Positions 26,205 through 34,757 of a stretch of 56,762 nt of DNA are shown piece after piece (the first letter of the stretch is position 1; each line of letters opens with the position of its first letter). The notes beneath the pieces are model-generated. The model ran no database searches and had not been told where the DNA came from. It saw nothing but the letters and a program-made list of their open reading frames with translations. The DNA is taken from contig NZ_NRRG01000034.1 in the NCBI RefSeq assembly GCF_016583575.1, positions 1 to 56,762 on the forward strand, given 5' to 3'. The DNA comes from Thiocystis violacea. GTDB taxonomy: Bacteria > Pseudomonadota > Gammaproteobacteria > Chromatiales > Chromatiaceae. The position numbers were made by a program, and so were the translations under genes.

Positions 26205-26526
26205 TCTTCCCTTCTCCAGCACATAGGCTGAGCCCGGTTGGGCTCGATCATTGAGTGTCGTCGACCGTCCTGGGCGCGACTTCCCTCCGGTCCGGCAGGG
26301 GCATCGCCCGATCGGCCTCGGGCCGAGGAATTTACGGAGTCATTGCGATCCGAGAGGCCAGTATACCCCTCAAGGTCTCGGCGATTGCCGATTTTCAACG
26401 ATAGATAGAGCCATGGGCTCGCGGCCGGTCGCCTCAAGCGGAGAAGCATCGACCTGTTGGGATAGCCGACTGGCGCGGGAGGGAGGCGGTGCCCCCGAAA
26501 CCGGAGGTCACCGCCGATAGGCCCGA
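26205..26526 (-). other. petC-sspA spacer with stem-loop and promoter-like sequence
   Basis: No gene is evident. Twelve bases past the petC stop, GGCGGTG (26485-26491) and CACCGCC (26509-26515) form a 7-bp stem extended inside the loop by further C-G pairs. It lacks a T run but could end pet transcription. A TATACT -10-like hexamer on the minus strand (26360-26365), without a good -35, may serve sspA. Confidence 0.45.
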
Positions 26527-27258
26527 TCAGTGGATGTCTTTCCAGTACTCTTTCTTGAGCAGGTACGCCAGGATGAACAGGAAACCCAGGAACAGGAGGA
26601 CGTACCGACCCAGTTGCTCACGCTGCAACTGGCTGGGTTCGCCCGCGTAGGTCAGGAAGGCGGTGATGTCGCGCACCATCGCATTGTATTCCTTGGGCGG
26701 CAACGAACCTTGCTTGACCAGCTTGACGCCTTCAAGCACCGGCGCGCCGCCTTCCTCGTGCGCCGGAGCAAACACGGGCTCTTGAGCACCCTGCATATCA
26801 CCTAGCACATGCGGCATGGCGACCAGCGGAAACAGGACATTATTGACGCCGTAGGGGCGAGTATCGTCCAGGTAGAAGCTCTTCAGGTAGGTATACACCC
26901 AATCTGGCGAACGCCAACGGGTCACGAGCGTCAGGTCTGGAACAGCGATACCAAACCACTTCAGACTATCTTCCGGACGCATGGCGTTTTCCATCAGATC
27001 GCCCGGCTTGGCATCGCCGAAGAGCAGATTCTGGCGCAGCGTCACCTCGTCGATGCCAAGATCCTTGGCCAAACGGTTGTAGCGCATGTACTGCAGGGAA
27101 TGACAGCCCATGCAGTAATTGACGAAGTACTTAGCGCCACGTTGCAGCGAGGCTTGATCGCGGAGATCGATGTTGGCCTGCTCAAGAGGCGGCCCCTCGG
27201 AAGCCGAGAGGATGGCCGGCGAGAGCAGCAACAGGGTGGCAATGATCAGCTTTCTCAT
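26527..27258 (-). CDS. petC: Cytochrome c1 of the bc1 complex
   Basis: Haem-c subunit of ubiquinol:cytochrome c oxidoreductase, facing the periplasm. The 243-residue protein has a cleavable signal peptide (about 1-20), the haem-binding CMGCH at 49-53 and a probable axial methionine in VAMPH. A C-terminal membrane anchor (about 219-235) ends in KKEYWKDIH. Its start overlaps the petB stop codon by four bases. In a purple sulfur bacterium the complex takes part in cyclic photosynthetic electron flow. Confidence 0.96.
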   Translation of the reverse strand: MRKLIIATLLLLSPAILSASEGPPLEQANIDLRDQASLQRGAKYFVNYCMGCHSLQYMRYNRLAKDLGIDEVTLRQNLLFGDAKPGDLMENAMRPEDSLKWFGIAVPDLTLVTRWRSPDWVYTYLKSFYLDDTRPYGVNNVLFPLVAMPHVLGDMQGAQEPVFAPAHEEGGAPVLEGVKLVKQGSLPPKEYNAMVRDITAFLTYAGEPSQLQREQLGRYVLLFLGFLFILAYLLKKEYWKDIH

Positions 27259-28499
27259 GAGGTCACCCTCTCCGGAACAGGCTTGGTCTTATCCAGCGAG
27301 CTGTAGATTGGCATCAGCAGGAAGTAGGCGAAGTACAGCGCGGTGAAGATTTGCGACAGCAACGTGTACAGGTCCGAGACGGGCTTCATGCCCAGCCAGG
27401 CCAGGACGACGAATGAAACGGCGAAGATGGCCGTCGCCCACTTGAAGATCGGTCCCTTATAGCGCATGGACTTGACCGGACTGCGGTCGAGCCAGGGCAG
27501 CACGAAGAGGATCAGGATCGCCGCGAACATGACCACGACGCCGGGGAACTGCGAGCCCCACATGGGCGGAACCGCGCGCAGCATGGCGTAGAAGGGCGTG
27601 AAGTACCAGACCGGGGCGATGTGCACCGGGGTTTGCATCGGATTGGCCGGCTGGAAATTTGGCGCTTCCAGGAAGAGCCCGCCGAAGGTCGGTGCGTAGA
27701 ACATCACCAGACTGAAGATCGCCAGGAAGACCACCACGCCCATGAAATCCTTCACGGTGTAGTAGGGATGGAAGGGGATGCCATCGGCCGGGGCCTTGTC
27801 GCTCCAGCGGTTGCCCTTGGGGCCGTTCTTGATCTCGATCCCGTCCGGGTTGTTCGAGCCGACATGGTGCAACGCGACGATGTGCAGGAACACCAGCGCC
27901 GCGATCACGAACGGCAGCAGGAAGTGGAAGGCGAAGAAGCGGTTCAGCGTGGCGTCCGAGATGACATAGTCACCGCGCACCCAGACCGACAGATCCTCGC
28001 CAACCACCGGCACCGCGGCGAACAGATTCACGATGACCTGCGCGCCCCAATAGGACATTTGGCCCCAAGGCAGCAGATAGCCGAAGAAGGCGGTCGCCAT
28101 CATGGCCAGGTAGATCACGATACCGATGATCCACAGCAGTTCGCGCGGCTTGCGATAGGAGCCCCAGAGCAGGGCGCGGAACATGTGCAGATAGATCACG
28201 ATGAAGAACATCGAGGCGCCGGTGGAGTGCATGTAGCGGATCAGCCAGCCCCAGTCGACATCGCGCATGATGTACTCGACCGAAGCGAACGCCAGCGTGG
28301 CGTCGGGCTTGTAGCTCATGGCCAGCCAGATGCCGGTTAAGATCTGGATGACGAGCGTCAGGATCGCCAGGGAGCCGAAGAAGGACCAGAAATTCAGGTT
28401 CTTCGGGGCATAGTATTCGGAGAGGTGGTTGCGCCAGGTCTCCGTGAGTGGGAATCGCTTATCGATCCAACTGAGGTTTTCGGTCTTTTCAGCGCTCAT
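27255..28499 (-). CDS. petB: Cytochrome b of the bc1 complex
   Basis: Membrane core of the bc1 complex, which binds two b haems and both quinone sites. The 414-residue protein has about eight membrane helices. Conserved features include the GSLAILTLVIQ helix, histidine ligands in HSTGASMFF and HIVALHHVGS, and a Qo-site type PEW-like segment, here PVWYFTPFYAML. It overlaps petA upstream and petC downstream by four bases each, an ATGA arrangement that implies coupled translation of the three subunits. Confidence 0.97.
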   Translation of the reverse strand: MSAEKTENLSWIDKRFPLTETWRNHLSEYYAPKNLNFWSFFGSLAILTLVIQILTGIWLAMSYKPDATLAFASVEYIMRDVDWGWLIRYMHSTGASMFFIVIYLHMFRALLWGSYRKPRELLWIIGIVIYLAMMATAFFGYLLPWGQMSYWGAQVIVNLFAAVPVVGEDLSVWVRGDYVISDATLNRFFAFHFLLPFVIAALVFLHIVALHHVGSNNPDGIEIKNGPKGNRWSDKAPADGIPFHPYYTVKDFMGVVVFLAIFSLVMFYAPTFGGLFLEAPNFQPANPMQTPVHIAPVWYFTPFYAMLRAVPPMWGSQFPGVVVMFAAILILFVLPWLDRSPVKSMRYKGPIFKWATAIFAVSFVVLAWLGMKPVSDLYTLLSQIFTALYFAYFLLMPIYSSLDKTKPVPERVTS

Positions 28500-29092
28500 C
28501 AGGCCGCTCCTCCATCCTCACCGACCAGGATGGTGGTGTCGTTGAGATAGGCATGCTTCGGAATCACCAGATTGGTCGGCGCCGGCACACCCTTGAACAC
28601 GCGTGCCGCCAAGTCGAACCTCGAGCCATGACAGGGACAGAAAAACCCGCCCTTCCAATCGGACCCGAGATCATCGGGGCCAAACTCCGGACGATAGGTC
28701 GGCGAGCAGCCCAGATGGGTGCAGATACCGATGGCGACCAGGTACTCGGGCTTGATCGATCGTGTCGGATTCTGGCAGTAGCTGGGTTGCTGAGGAACCG
28801 CGGAGACCGGATCCACCAATTTGGGATCGTTGCTGGCCAGCGCCGCAAGCATCTCGGGCGTGCGATGCACGACCCAAACCGGCTTACCACGCCATTTGAC
28901 GCGCAACAGGGCGCCCGGCTCCAGTTTGCTGATGTCCGCCTCGACCGGCGCACCGGCGGCCCGAGCGCGAGCGCTCGGATTCATCGATGCGACAAACGGG
29001 ACGAGCGCGTAGCCAGCGCCGACGGCACCGACCACGCTGGTCGCGGCAACGAGCACTCGTCGCCTCATTTTGTTCACGCCTTGCGCGCTCAT
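28499..29092 (-). CDS. petA: Rieske iron-sulfur protein of the bc1 complex
   Basis: [2Fe-2S] subunit that carries electrons from ubiquinol to cytochrome c1. From the ATG at 29092 (GGGGGA upstream) the protein has 197 residues. It has an N-terminal MRRRVL-type basic segment with a membrane anchor (about 13-34) that may use the Tat route. Cluster ligands are C124 and H126 in CTHLGC and C152 and H155 in CPCHGS; C129 and C154 can form the usual disulfide. A frame open to 29152 adds unconserved residues. It is the first gene of petABC. Confidence 0.96.
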   Translation of the reverse strand: MSAQGVNKMRRRVLVAATSVVGAVGAGYALVPFVASMNPSARARAAGAPVEADISKLEPGALLRVKWRGKPVWVVHRTPEMLAALASNDPKLVDPVSAVPQQPSYCQNPTRSIKPEYLVAIGICTHLGCSPTYRPEFGPDDLGSDWKGGFFCPCHGSRFDLAARVFKGVPAPTNLVIPKHAYLNDTTILVGEDGGAA

Positions 29093-29303
29093 AGGCCAAT
29101 ATCCCCCGGCTGATGCGAGCACCGCCCACGGCAATCCAGGCGGACACCCCACGCAGCTTGGATGAAAGAAACGTCAGATGGAAAAATATAAGAATATGAC
29201 GATTGACTGCGAAATCGACCGCGCATTCTCTTCGATTCCAGTGGGATAGGTCAAGGATAAAGCTAAAGCCGCCGTGGCCAGGCCCTTCCTTGATCCAATT
29301 CCA

Positions 29304-30056
29304 TCAGGCTGGATTGTCGATCTCGACGAAACGATGCCACAGACCGAAAGACTCGGCCAAATGGACGCCAAGCGCCTCGATGCCATAGCGTTCGGTCGCA
29401 TGATGGCCAGCGGAAACGTAACAGAGACCGAGTTCGCGAGCCTGATGCATGGTTTGCTCGGAGAGCTCCCCACTCAAGAAGGCGTCGACCCCCAACTCGG
29501 CGGCCTGCTCGATATACCCCTGCCCACCACCCGTGCACCAGGCGATCCGCTCGATTCGACCCCGCTCGTATCCGACCGGGATAGCCCGACGACCGAGCCG
29601 CCCGGTCACATGCTCCACGAGTTGATCGACGCTCAAGGGTTCCGGCGGACGACCGGCCCAGAGGAGACCATTGGCCAGCGCGGTTGGTTCCGCGTCGAGC
29701 AGCCCCAGTCGCCGGCCGAGGGTCGCGTTGTTTCCGACCTCCGGATGGGCGTCGAGCGGCAAATGATAGGCAACCAGACTGGCGCCCGCGCTGAGCAATG
29801 TCCTTGCGCGCCGCCCCTTCATGCCAACCAGGCAGGGATTTTCGTTCTTCCAGAACCAGCCGTGATGGACCAGGATCGCATCGGCCCGCTCCGCGATCGC
29901 CGCCTCGATGAGCGCCGCGCTCGCACTGACGCCGGATACCAAGCGGCGAATCGGCCGCTCGCCCTCCACCTGCAATCCGTTTGGGGCATAGTCCGCGAAG
30001 CGCGCGGCCTCCAGGAAACGATCGCAGTATTCCACGAGCGCGCGAGGTTCGATCAT
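29304..30056 (-). CDS. Nif3-like dinuclear metal centre protein
   Basis: A 250-residue member of the Nif3/YbgI family, which forms toroidal hexamers with a two-metal site. Family features seen include DYAPNGLQVEG near 22-32, the metal-binding VHHGWFW at 63-69, a YHLPLDAHPEVGNN segment near 97-110, and the C-terminal SGELSEQTMHQARE and GHHATER segments. In some bacteria relatives are linked to GTP cyclohydrolase 1 type activity or to metal handling, but the role is not settled. It lies between petABC and the PHB operon on the same strand. Confidence 0.93.
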   Translation of the reverse strand: MIEPRALVEYCDRFLEAARFADYAPNGLQVEGERPIRRLVSGVSASAALIEAAIAERADAILVHHGWFWKNENPCLVGMKGRRARTLLSAGASLVAYHLPLDAHPEVGNNATLGRRLGLLDAEPTALANGLLWAGRPPEPLSVDQLVEHVTGRLGRRAIPVGYERGRIERIAWCTGGGQGYIEQAAELGVDAFLSGELSEQTMHQARELGLCYVSAGHHATERYGIEALGVHLAESFGLWHRFVEIDNPA

Positions 30057-30164
30057 CGGCTTCGGATCTCCTTCTTGTCAGTTGTCAGTGAGTTTTAGAC
30101 AAGGTCTCGGTCGATGACAAGCCGGCGGAATCCCGCGACGGGGTGAGACTGATGGAAAACAAGC

Positions 30165-30192
30165 AAAAAAAAGCCCGGCGGGGAGCCGGGCT
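30165..30192 (-). terminator. Rho-independent terminator downstream of phaB
   Basis: On the minus strand, a perfect 8-bp stem (AGCCCGGC with GCCGGGCT; 30185-30192 and 30172-30179) and a five-base loop are followed by eight T residues (30165-30172). It lies about 100 bases past the phaB stop codon and should end the phaA-phaR-phaP-phaB transcripts. Confidence 0.9.
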
Positions 30193-30290
30193 GGAAACGT
30201 CTCATGATGAGAGAGACGAGGAGGACTCGGTAAAATCCAGTGACGGTCAGGCTTGCTTAACTACTCGCTTACGCCTGATCCGCGCTTAAA

Positions 30291-31031
30291 TCAATGCATG
30301 AACAGACCGCCGTTGACCGGCAGATTCGCGCCCGTCAGGTAGCTGCTTTCGTCGCTGGCGAGGAAGGCGATCGCGGCGGCGATCTCTTCCGGCTGGGCCA
30401 TGCGGCGCATCGGAATGCCGCCGATGATGCTGTTGCGCACGCTGTCATCCATCGCCAGGGTCATGGCGGTCTCGACATAACCGGGCGAGATGGTATTCAC
30501 GGTAACGCCCTTGGAAGCGCCTTCCTGCGCCAGCGCCATGGTGAAACCGTGCATGCCGGCCTTGGCCGCCGAATAATTCGCCTGACCGAACTGTCCACGC
30601 TGTCCGTTGACGGACGAGATGTTGATGATGCGCCCGAAGCCGCGCTCCAACATGCCATCCCACACCGGGCGCGTCACATTGAAGACGCTATTGAGGTTGA
30701 CATTGATCACGGCCTCCCAGTGCGCGAGCTCCATTTTCTTGAAGGTCTTGTCACGGGTGATGCCGGCGCAATTCACCAGGATATCGACCGGACCGAATTT
30801 TTCGGTGATCTCCTGGATCATGCGGGTGCTGTCCTCGAACGAGGAGACATCCGCCGTGATGGTGGCGATGTCGAGACCCTCGGCCGCGCGCGCCTGCTTC
30901 CACTCCTCGGCGGCCTGGGCCTCGGACGGGTGACAATTCGCCACGACGGTACATCCGTCCTTGGCCAGACGGGTGCAGATCGCGGTGCCGATGCCGCCGA
31001 TGCCGCCAGTGACGAGTGCGATGCGGGCCAT
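30291..31031 (-). CDS. phaB: Acetoacetyl-CoA reductase
   Basis: NADPH- or NADH-dependent short-chain dehydrogenase that reduces acetoacetyl-CoA to (R)-3-hydroxybutyryl-CoA, the monomer for PHB. The 246-residue protein has the cofactor-binding motif TGGIGGIG at 8-15 and the catalytic S140, Y153 and K157 (YSAAK). GGAGG lies six bases before the ATG at 31031; a frame open to 31157 is not conserved. It is the last gene of the minus-strand PHB group and a strong terminator follows. Confidence 0.97.
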   Translation of the reverse strand: MARIALVTGGIGGIGTAICTRLAKDGCTVVANCHPSEAQAAEEWKQARAAEGLDIATITADVSSFEDSTRMIQEITEKFGPVDILVNCAGITRDKTFKKMELAHWEAVINVNLNSVFNVTRPVWDGMLERGFGRIINISSVNGQRGQFGQANYSAAKAGMHGFTMALAQEGASKGVTVNTISPGYVETAMTLAMDDSVRNSIIGGIPMRRMAQPEEIAAAIAFLASDESSYLTGANLPVNGGLFMH

Positions 31032-31195
31032 ATGTTTCCTCCAGTGACGTTTGTCGTCGGAATTATTGTTCAGGGATAATTTACTACCAGGGCGAAGGTC
31101 AGGTGAAGCCCGGCCTCCATTGGCCGTGATCCCCGTCACATCGGGAATCATGGCCAATGGCGGTCCATCCCTGGACCGCTAGGCGACGCCGTCGA

Positions 31196-31561
31196 TCAGG
31201 CGGTCGCGACAGTCTTGCGCAGGTCGGCGCTGACGTCGCTCAGGTTCTTTTCGAACCAAACGCGATAGTCGTCGCGAGCCTCGCCGGCGAGCTGCATGGT
31301 GGTCTTGCTCTCGGCCAGAACGCGCTCGCTCAGTTCCTTGGTGGCATCGACCTGACCGGTGAAGAACTCATTGTAGCCCTTGGACTCGGTGGCCAGCTTC
31401 ATGACGCGCATGGCGTGATCCATGTAGAGGGTCATGGCCTCCATCTGACGGGCCGCCATCTTCTCGAAGATGCGAACATTCAGCTCGCCGAGACTGGTCG
31501 CGCGCTCGACACTCTTCTCGGTCCACTCATTGACGTTCTTGATGCTATCGGTGCTGTTCAT
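31196..31561 (-). CDS. phaP: Phasin, PHB-granule surface protein
   Basis: A 121-residue, mostly helical, amphipathic protein without cysteine that coats PHB granules. It resembles the phasin_2 type, with an F-x-K-M-A-x-R-Q-M segment and an FFTGQVDATKELSERV helix. GGAGA lies nine bases before the ATG. Its promoter (TTGACC at 31630-31635, 17-base spacer, TATTGT at 31607-31612) is overlapped by two tandem operator-like palindromes. This fits the usual pattern in which PhaR represses phasin until polymer accumulates. Confidence 0.92.
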   Translation of the reverse strand: MNSTDSIKNVNEWTEKSVERATSLGELNVRIFEKMAARQMEAMTLYMDHAMRVMKLATESKGYNEFFTGQVDATKELSERVLAESKTTMQLAGEARDDYRVWFEKNLSDVSADLRKTVATA

Positions 31562-31579
31562 GTGTGTCTCTCCAGGATT

Positions 31580-31595
31580 TTGTGCAGTGCAGCAA
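31580..31595. promoter_or_regulatory. PhaR-type operator candidate, phaP copy 1
   Basis: TTGTGCAGTGCAGCAA, a 16-bp near-palindrome built from two inverted TTG(Y)TGCA half sites. It lies 18-34 bases before the phaP start, just downstream of the -10. It differs at two positions each from the copies at 33561 and 52072 when oriented alike. Confidence 0.65.
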
Positions 31596-31635
31596 TGTTG
31601 CATCGCACAATAATCGTCCGGAACGACTCGGTCAA
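31595..31635 (-). promoter_or_regulatory. phaP promoter with operator copy 2
   Basis: Sigma70-type promoter on the minus strand: -35 TTGACC (31630-31635), 17-base spacer, -10 TATTGT (31607-31612). The second operator-like palindrome, ATGTTGCATCGCACAA (31595-31610), overlaps the -10 and is directly next to copy 1. Binding here would block RNA polymerase. Confidence 0.65.
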
Positions 31636-31679
31636 GAGTCTTTTTTGCAATTCTTTCGATTGAGAAAGGCAAGCCTCGA

Positions 31680-32156
31680 TCAGATCGGCGACTCGTCGTC
31701 CTTCTTGCGCTCGCCAGCGACGGGAAAGCCGGCCGCGCGCATGAATTCGTCCTGGAGATCCGACCAGATCTCGACGTTCTTCTGGGTCAGGCGGGTCATG
31801 GCCTCGAAGGGGTTGTCGCCGAGAGCCTTGGCCATCTCCTGCTGCTGATCGGCGAAGAGATCGAGCGAGGACTCAAGATAGCGGGCAAAGGTGCCCTGCA
31901 GGGTTCCGCCATAGAAACGGATGATCTGGGCCAGCATGGAGGCACTGAACAGGGGCTCGCCGCCGGTCTCCTCCTCCAGCATGATCTGAAGCAGGATGGA
32001 ACGGGTGATGTCGTTGTCGTTCGCGGCATCGACGACCTTGAATCGGGTCCGGCTCATCACAAGACCGCGGACGTCCAAGAGGGTGATGTAGCGACTGACC
32101 TCGGTGTCGTAGAGGCGGCGGTTGGGATACTTCTTGATGATTCGCTCGCTGTTCAT
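31680..32156 (-). CDS. phaR: PHB-responsive repressor PhaR
   Basis: DNA-binding regulator that senses PHB and represses phasin and other pha genes. The 158-residue protein begins with the conserved PHB_acc_N region (RIIKKYPNRRLYDTEVSRYI), followed by accumulation-regulatory segments (LLQIMLEEET and a FYGGTLQGTFARYLESSLDLF helix). The ATG at 32156 is preceded in frame by a GTG at 32162; the Shine-Dalgarno sequence is weak. It lies between phaA and phaP, as in A. vinosum. Near-palindromic TGCA-rich sites in front of phaP, between phaA and phaE and in front of pta are candidate targets. Confidence 0.94.
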   Translation of the reverse strand: MNSERIIKKYPNRRLYDTEVSRYITLLDVRGLVMSRTRFKVVDAANDNDITRSILLQIMLEEETGGEPLFSASMLAQIIRFYGGTLQGTFARYLESSLDLFADQQQEMAKALGDNPFEAMTRLTQKNVEIWSDLQDEFMRAAGFPVAGERKKDDESPI

Positions 32157-32298
32157 GGGCACCCATACGGCTCGGCTTGTCGTTCGGCAAGTTTACCCCA
32201 TTCGCGCGAACGCCTCGCCGACCGAGGTCGGCGAGGCGCCCGAACCGATTGGAGCCAGGCGATCCACGGCCGCCGGCCAGAAGCCGGCGACCATGGCG

Positions 32299-33483
32299 TC
32301 ACGACCGCTCGACCGCCAGGGCGACGCCCTGACCACCGCCGATGCAGAGCGTCGCCAGACCCTTCTTGGCATCGCGCTTTTGCATCTCATAGAGCAGCGT
32401 GACCAGAACCCGAGCACCGGAGGCGCCGATCGGGTGACCGATCGAGATCGCGCCGCCATTGACGTTCACCTTGGAAAGATCCCAGCCCATGTCCTGGTTG
32501 ACCGACATGGCCTGCGCGGCGAACGCCTCGTTGGCCTCGACCAGATCCAGATCGGCCGGCGTCCAGCCCGCCTTCTCCAGACACTTGGTGGAGGCCGGGA
32601 TGGGGCCGGTACCCATGATGGCCGGATCCACGCCCGCGCTCGCGAAGGCGACCAGACGGGCCATCGGGGTCAGGCCCAGTTCCTTGGCCTTGGACTCCTT
32701 CATCACCACGACCATGGCCGCGCCGTCGTTGATGCCGGAGGCGTTGCCGGCGGTCACGGTGCCGGCCTTGTCGAAGGCCGGACGCAGCTTGCCCAAGCCC
32801 TCGGCCGTGGTTCCGGCGCGCGGGAACTCATCGGTGTCGAACACCAGCGGGTCGCCCTTGCGCTGCGGGATGCTCACCGGAATGATCTCGTCCTTGAAGC
32901 GGCCGGACTTGATAGCGGCCTCGGCCTTCTGCTGGGAGCCGGCGGCAAAATCGTCCTGGGCCTCGCGGCTGAAGGCGTACTGCTTGGCGATGTTCTCGGC
33001 GGTGACGCCCATGTGGCAGTTGTTGAAGGCGTCCCAGAGACCGTCGACGATCATGGTGTCCTTCATCGCCCAATCGCCCATGCGCTGTCCCTCGCGCGAA
33101 CGCGGCAGAACGTGCGCGGACTGGCTCATGCTCTCCTGACCGCCGGCGATCACGATGTCGGCGTCGCCGCAGGCCACCGCCTGCATCGCCAGATGCACCG
33201 CCTTGAGCCCGCTGCCGCAGACCTTGTTGATGGTCATGGCCGGGACGGAATTCGACAGACCGGCGTTTAGGGTCGTCTGACGCGCCGGATTCTGACCCAC
33301 GCCGGCGGTCAGAACCTGGCCGAGAATCACCTCGTCGATCTGGTCGGGCGCGATACCGGTGCGCGCGAGCAGGGCCTTGAGCACGGTGGTACCGATCTCG
33401 GTCGCGGACAGGGTGGAAAGTGAGCCGCCGAAGGTACCGACGGCGGTACGGCCAGCGTCGACGATGACGATATTCTCGCTCAT
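32299..33483 (-). CDS. phaA: Acetyl-CoA acetyltransferase (beta-ketothiolase)
   Basis: Condenses two acetyl-CoA to acetoacetyl-CoA, the first step of PHB synthesis. The 394-residue thiolase has the acyl-enzyme cysteine C89 in [10 protein letters not shown], the [15 protein letters not shown] block with the catalytic histidine near 349, and the second cysteine in TLCIGGGQG near 379. The ATG at 33483 begins the conserved N-terminus and has AGAGGA upstream; a frame open to 33606 runs through the divergent promoter region. It is divergent from phaE-phaC, with an operator-like palindrome between them. Confidence 0.97.
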   Translation of the reverse strand: MSENIVIVDAGRTAVGTFGGSLSTLSATEIGTTVLKALLARTGIAPDQIDEVILGQVLTAGVGQNPARQTTLNAGLSNSVPAMTINKVCGSGLKAVHLAMQAVACGDADIVIAGGQESMSQSAHVLPRSREGQRMGDWAMKDTMIVDGLWDAFNNCHMGVTAENIAKQYAFSREAQDDFAAGSQQKAEAAIKSGRFKDEIIPVSIPQRKGDPLVFDTDEFPRAGTTAEGLGKLRPAFDKAGTVTAGNASGINDGAAMVVVMKESKAKELGLTPMARLVAFASAGVDPAIMGTGPIPASTKCLEKAGWTPADLDLVEANEAFAAQAMSVNQDMGWDLSKVNVNGGAISIGHPIGASGARVLVTLLYEMQKRDAKKGLATLCIGGGQGVALAVERS

Positions 33484-33560
33484 GGTGTGAATGTCCTCTC
33501 TCTTGAAGGTGCGGAATCGCCCATTGGTTGGGGCTTGTGGCGGGCGGATTCTACGCACCT

Positions 33561-33576
33561 TTGTTGCAGTGCACAA
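33561..33576. promoter_or_regulatory. PhaR-type operator candidate in the phaA-phaE divergent spacer
   Basis: TTGTTGCAGTGCACAA, a 16-bp near-palindrome, matches the oriented phaP copy 1 at 14 of 16 positions. It lies 78-93 bases from the phaA start and 51-66 bases from the phaE start, so it could act on both strands. Confidence 0.65.
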
Positions 33577-33626
33577 ATCCGCATGATAACGTTGGCCCGA
33601 TAACACCCCCCGAGGAGGGCCAAGGC

Positions 33627-34697
33627 ATGAGTAACGATACCTTTTTCAACAACGACTGGCTGGATCTTCAACGCAAGTACTGGGATAGCTGGTCCGCCAT
33701 GAGCCGCAAGGCCATGGGTCAGGATGGCGAGGCGAACATGACGGCGCCCTGGGAAGACGCGCTCAACCACTGGTGGAAGGCCCTGTCGCCGGCGGCGCCC
33801 GATCTCTCCCGTTCCTTCATGGAAAAGATGATGGATCAGGGCAAGAATTTCTTCCGCATGGCGGAAACTTTCTCCAACCGTCCAGACGATGGAACCGCCA
33901 CCAACGGCGTGGCCTATTGGACCAAGGCGCTCGAGGACATGCAGAAGCAATTCAGCGGATCCCTCGACGACGGCGGCAACGCCATGCAGCGCATGATGTC
34001 CTTCTGGGAGCTGCCGCTCGACAACTGGCAGCGCATGATGTCGTCCATGTCGCCCATGCCCGGCGACTTCCTGCGCAACATGCCGCACGAGCATTTCAAG
34101 GGCAACCTCGACCGCGCCCTCTCCGCCCCCGGCCTCGGCTATACCCGCGAGGAGCAGAGCCAGTACCAGGAGCTCATGCGCAGCGCCCTGGACTACCAGG
34201 CGGCCCAACAGGAGTACAGCAACTTCTACAGCGGACTCGGCATGAAGTCGGTCGAGCGCATGGGCGGCTACATCCAGGAAGTGATCGACAGCGGCAAGAG
34301 CATCGACTCCGCGCGCGCCCTCTATGACAACTGGGTCCGCTGCTGCGAGTCGGTGTATGCCGACGAGGTCGCGACCCCCGAGTACGCCGCGATCCATGGC
34401 CGTCTGGTCAACGCCCAGATGGCGCTCAAGAAGCGCATGTCGATCCTGGTGGACGAGAACCTCGGCGCCATGAACATGCCGACCCGCAGCGAGCTGCGCA
34501 CCCTACAGGATCGTCTCCAGGAAACCCGGCGCGAGAACAAGCAGCTGCGTCAGGGCCTGAATGCGCTGGAACGGCGCGTGGCGGCCTTGGCCGGCGAGAC
34601 GCCCGTCAGCGCCACACCCGCGACCGCCCTCAAGGCGACCGCGCCAGCCACCAAGGCCCCGGCGCGTCGACGCGCCACCAAGACCGATCCGACCGAA
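33627..34697 (+). CDS. phaE: Class III PHA synthase subunit PhaE
   Basis: Non-catalytic partner that stabilises and activates PhaC; the pair forms the active class III synthase on granules. The protein has about 357 residues, matching the A. vinosum length as I recall it, and ends at the TAG at 34698-34700. It starts at the ATG 33627 behind GAGGAGGG; an upstream frame from 33528 passes through the operator and is not coding. The sequence is largely helical, with a [19 protein letters not shown] segment near 124-142, a coiled-coil stretch near 290-325 and an Ala/Lys/Thr-rich tail. phaC follows after 57 bases. Confidence 0.96.
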
Positions 34698-34757
34698 TAG
34701 ACCGGCGGATATCGACCTTAGGCCGCGCAACCAACGAACACCGCGAGGAAAGACAAT

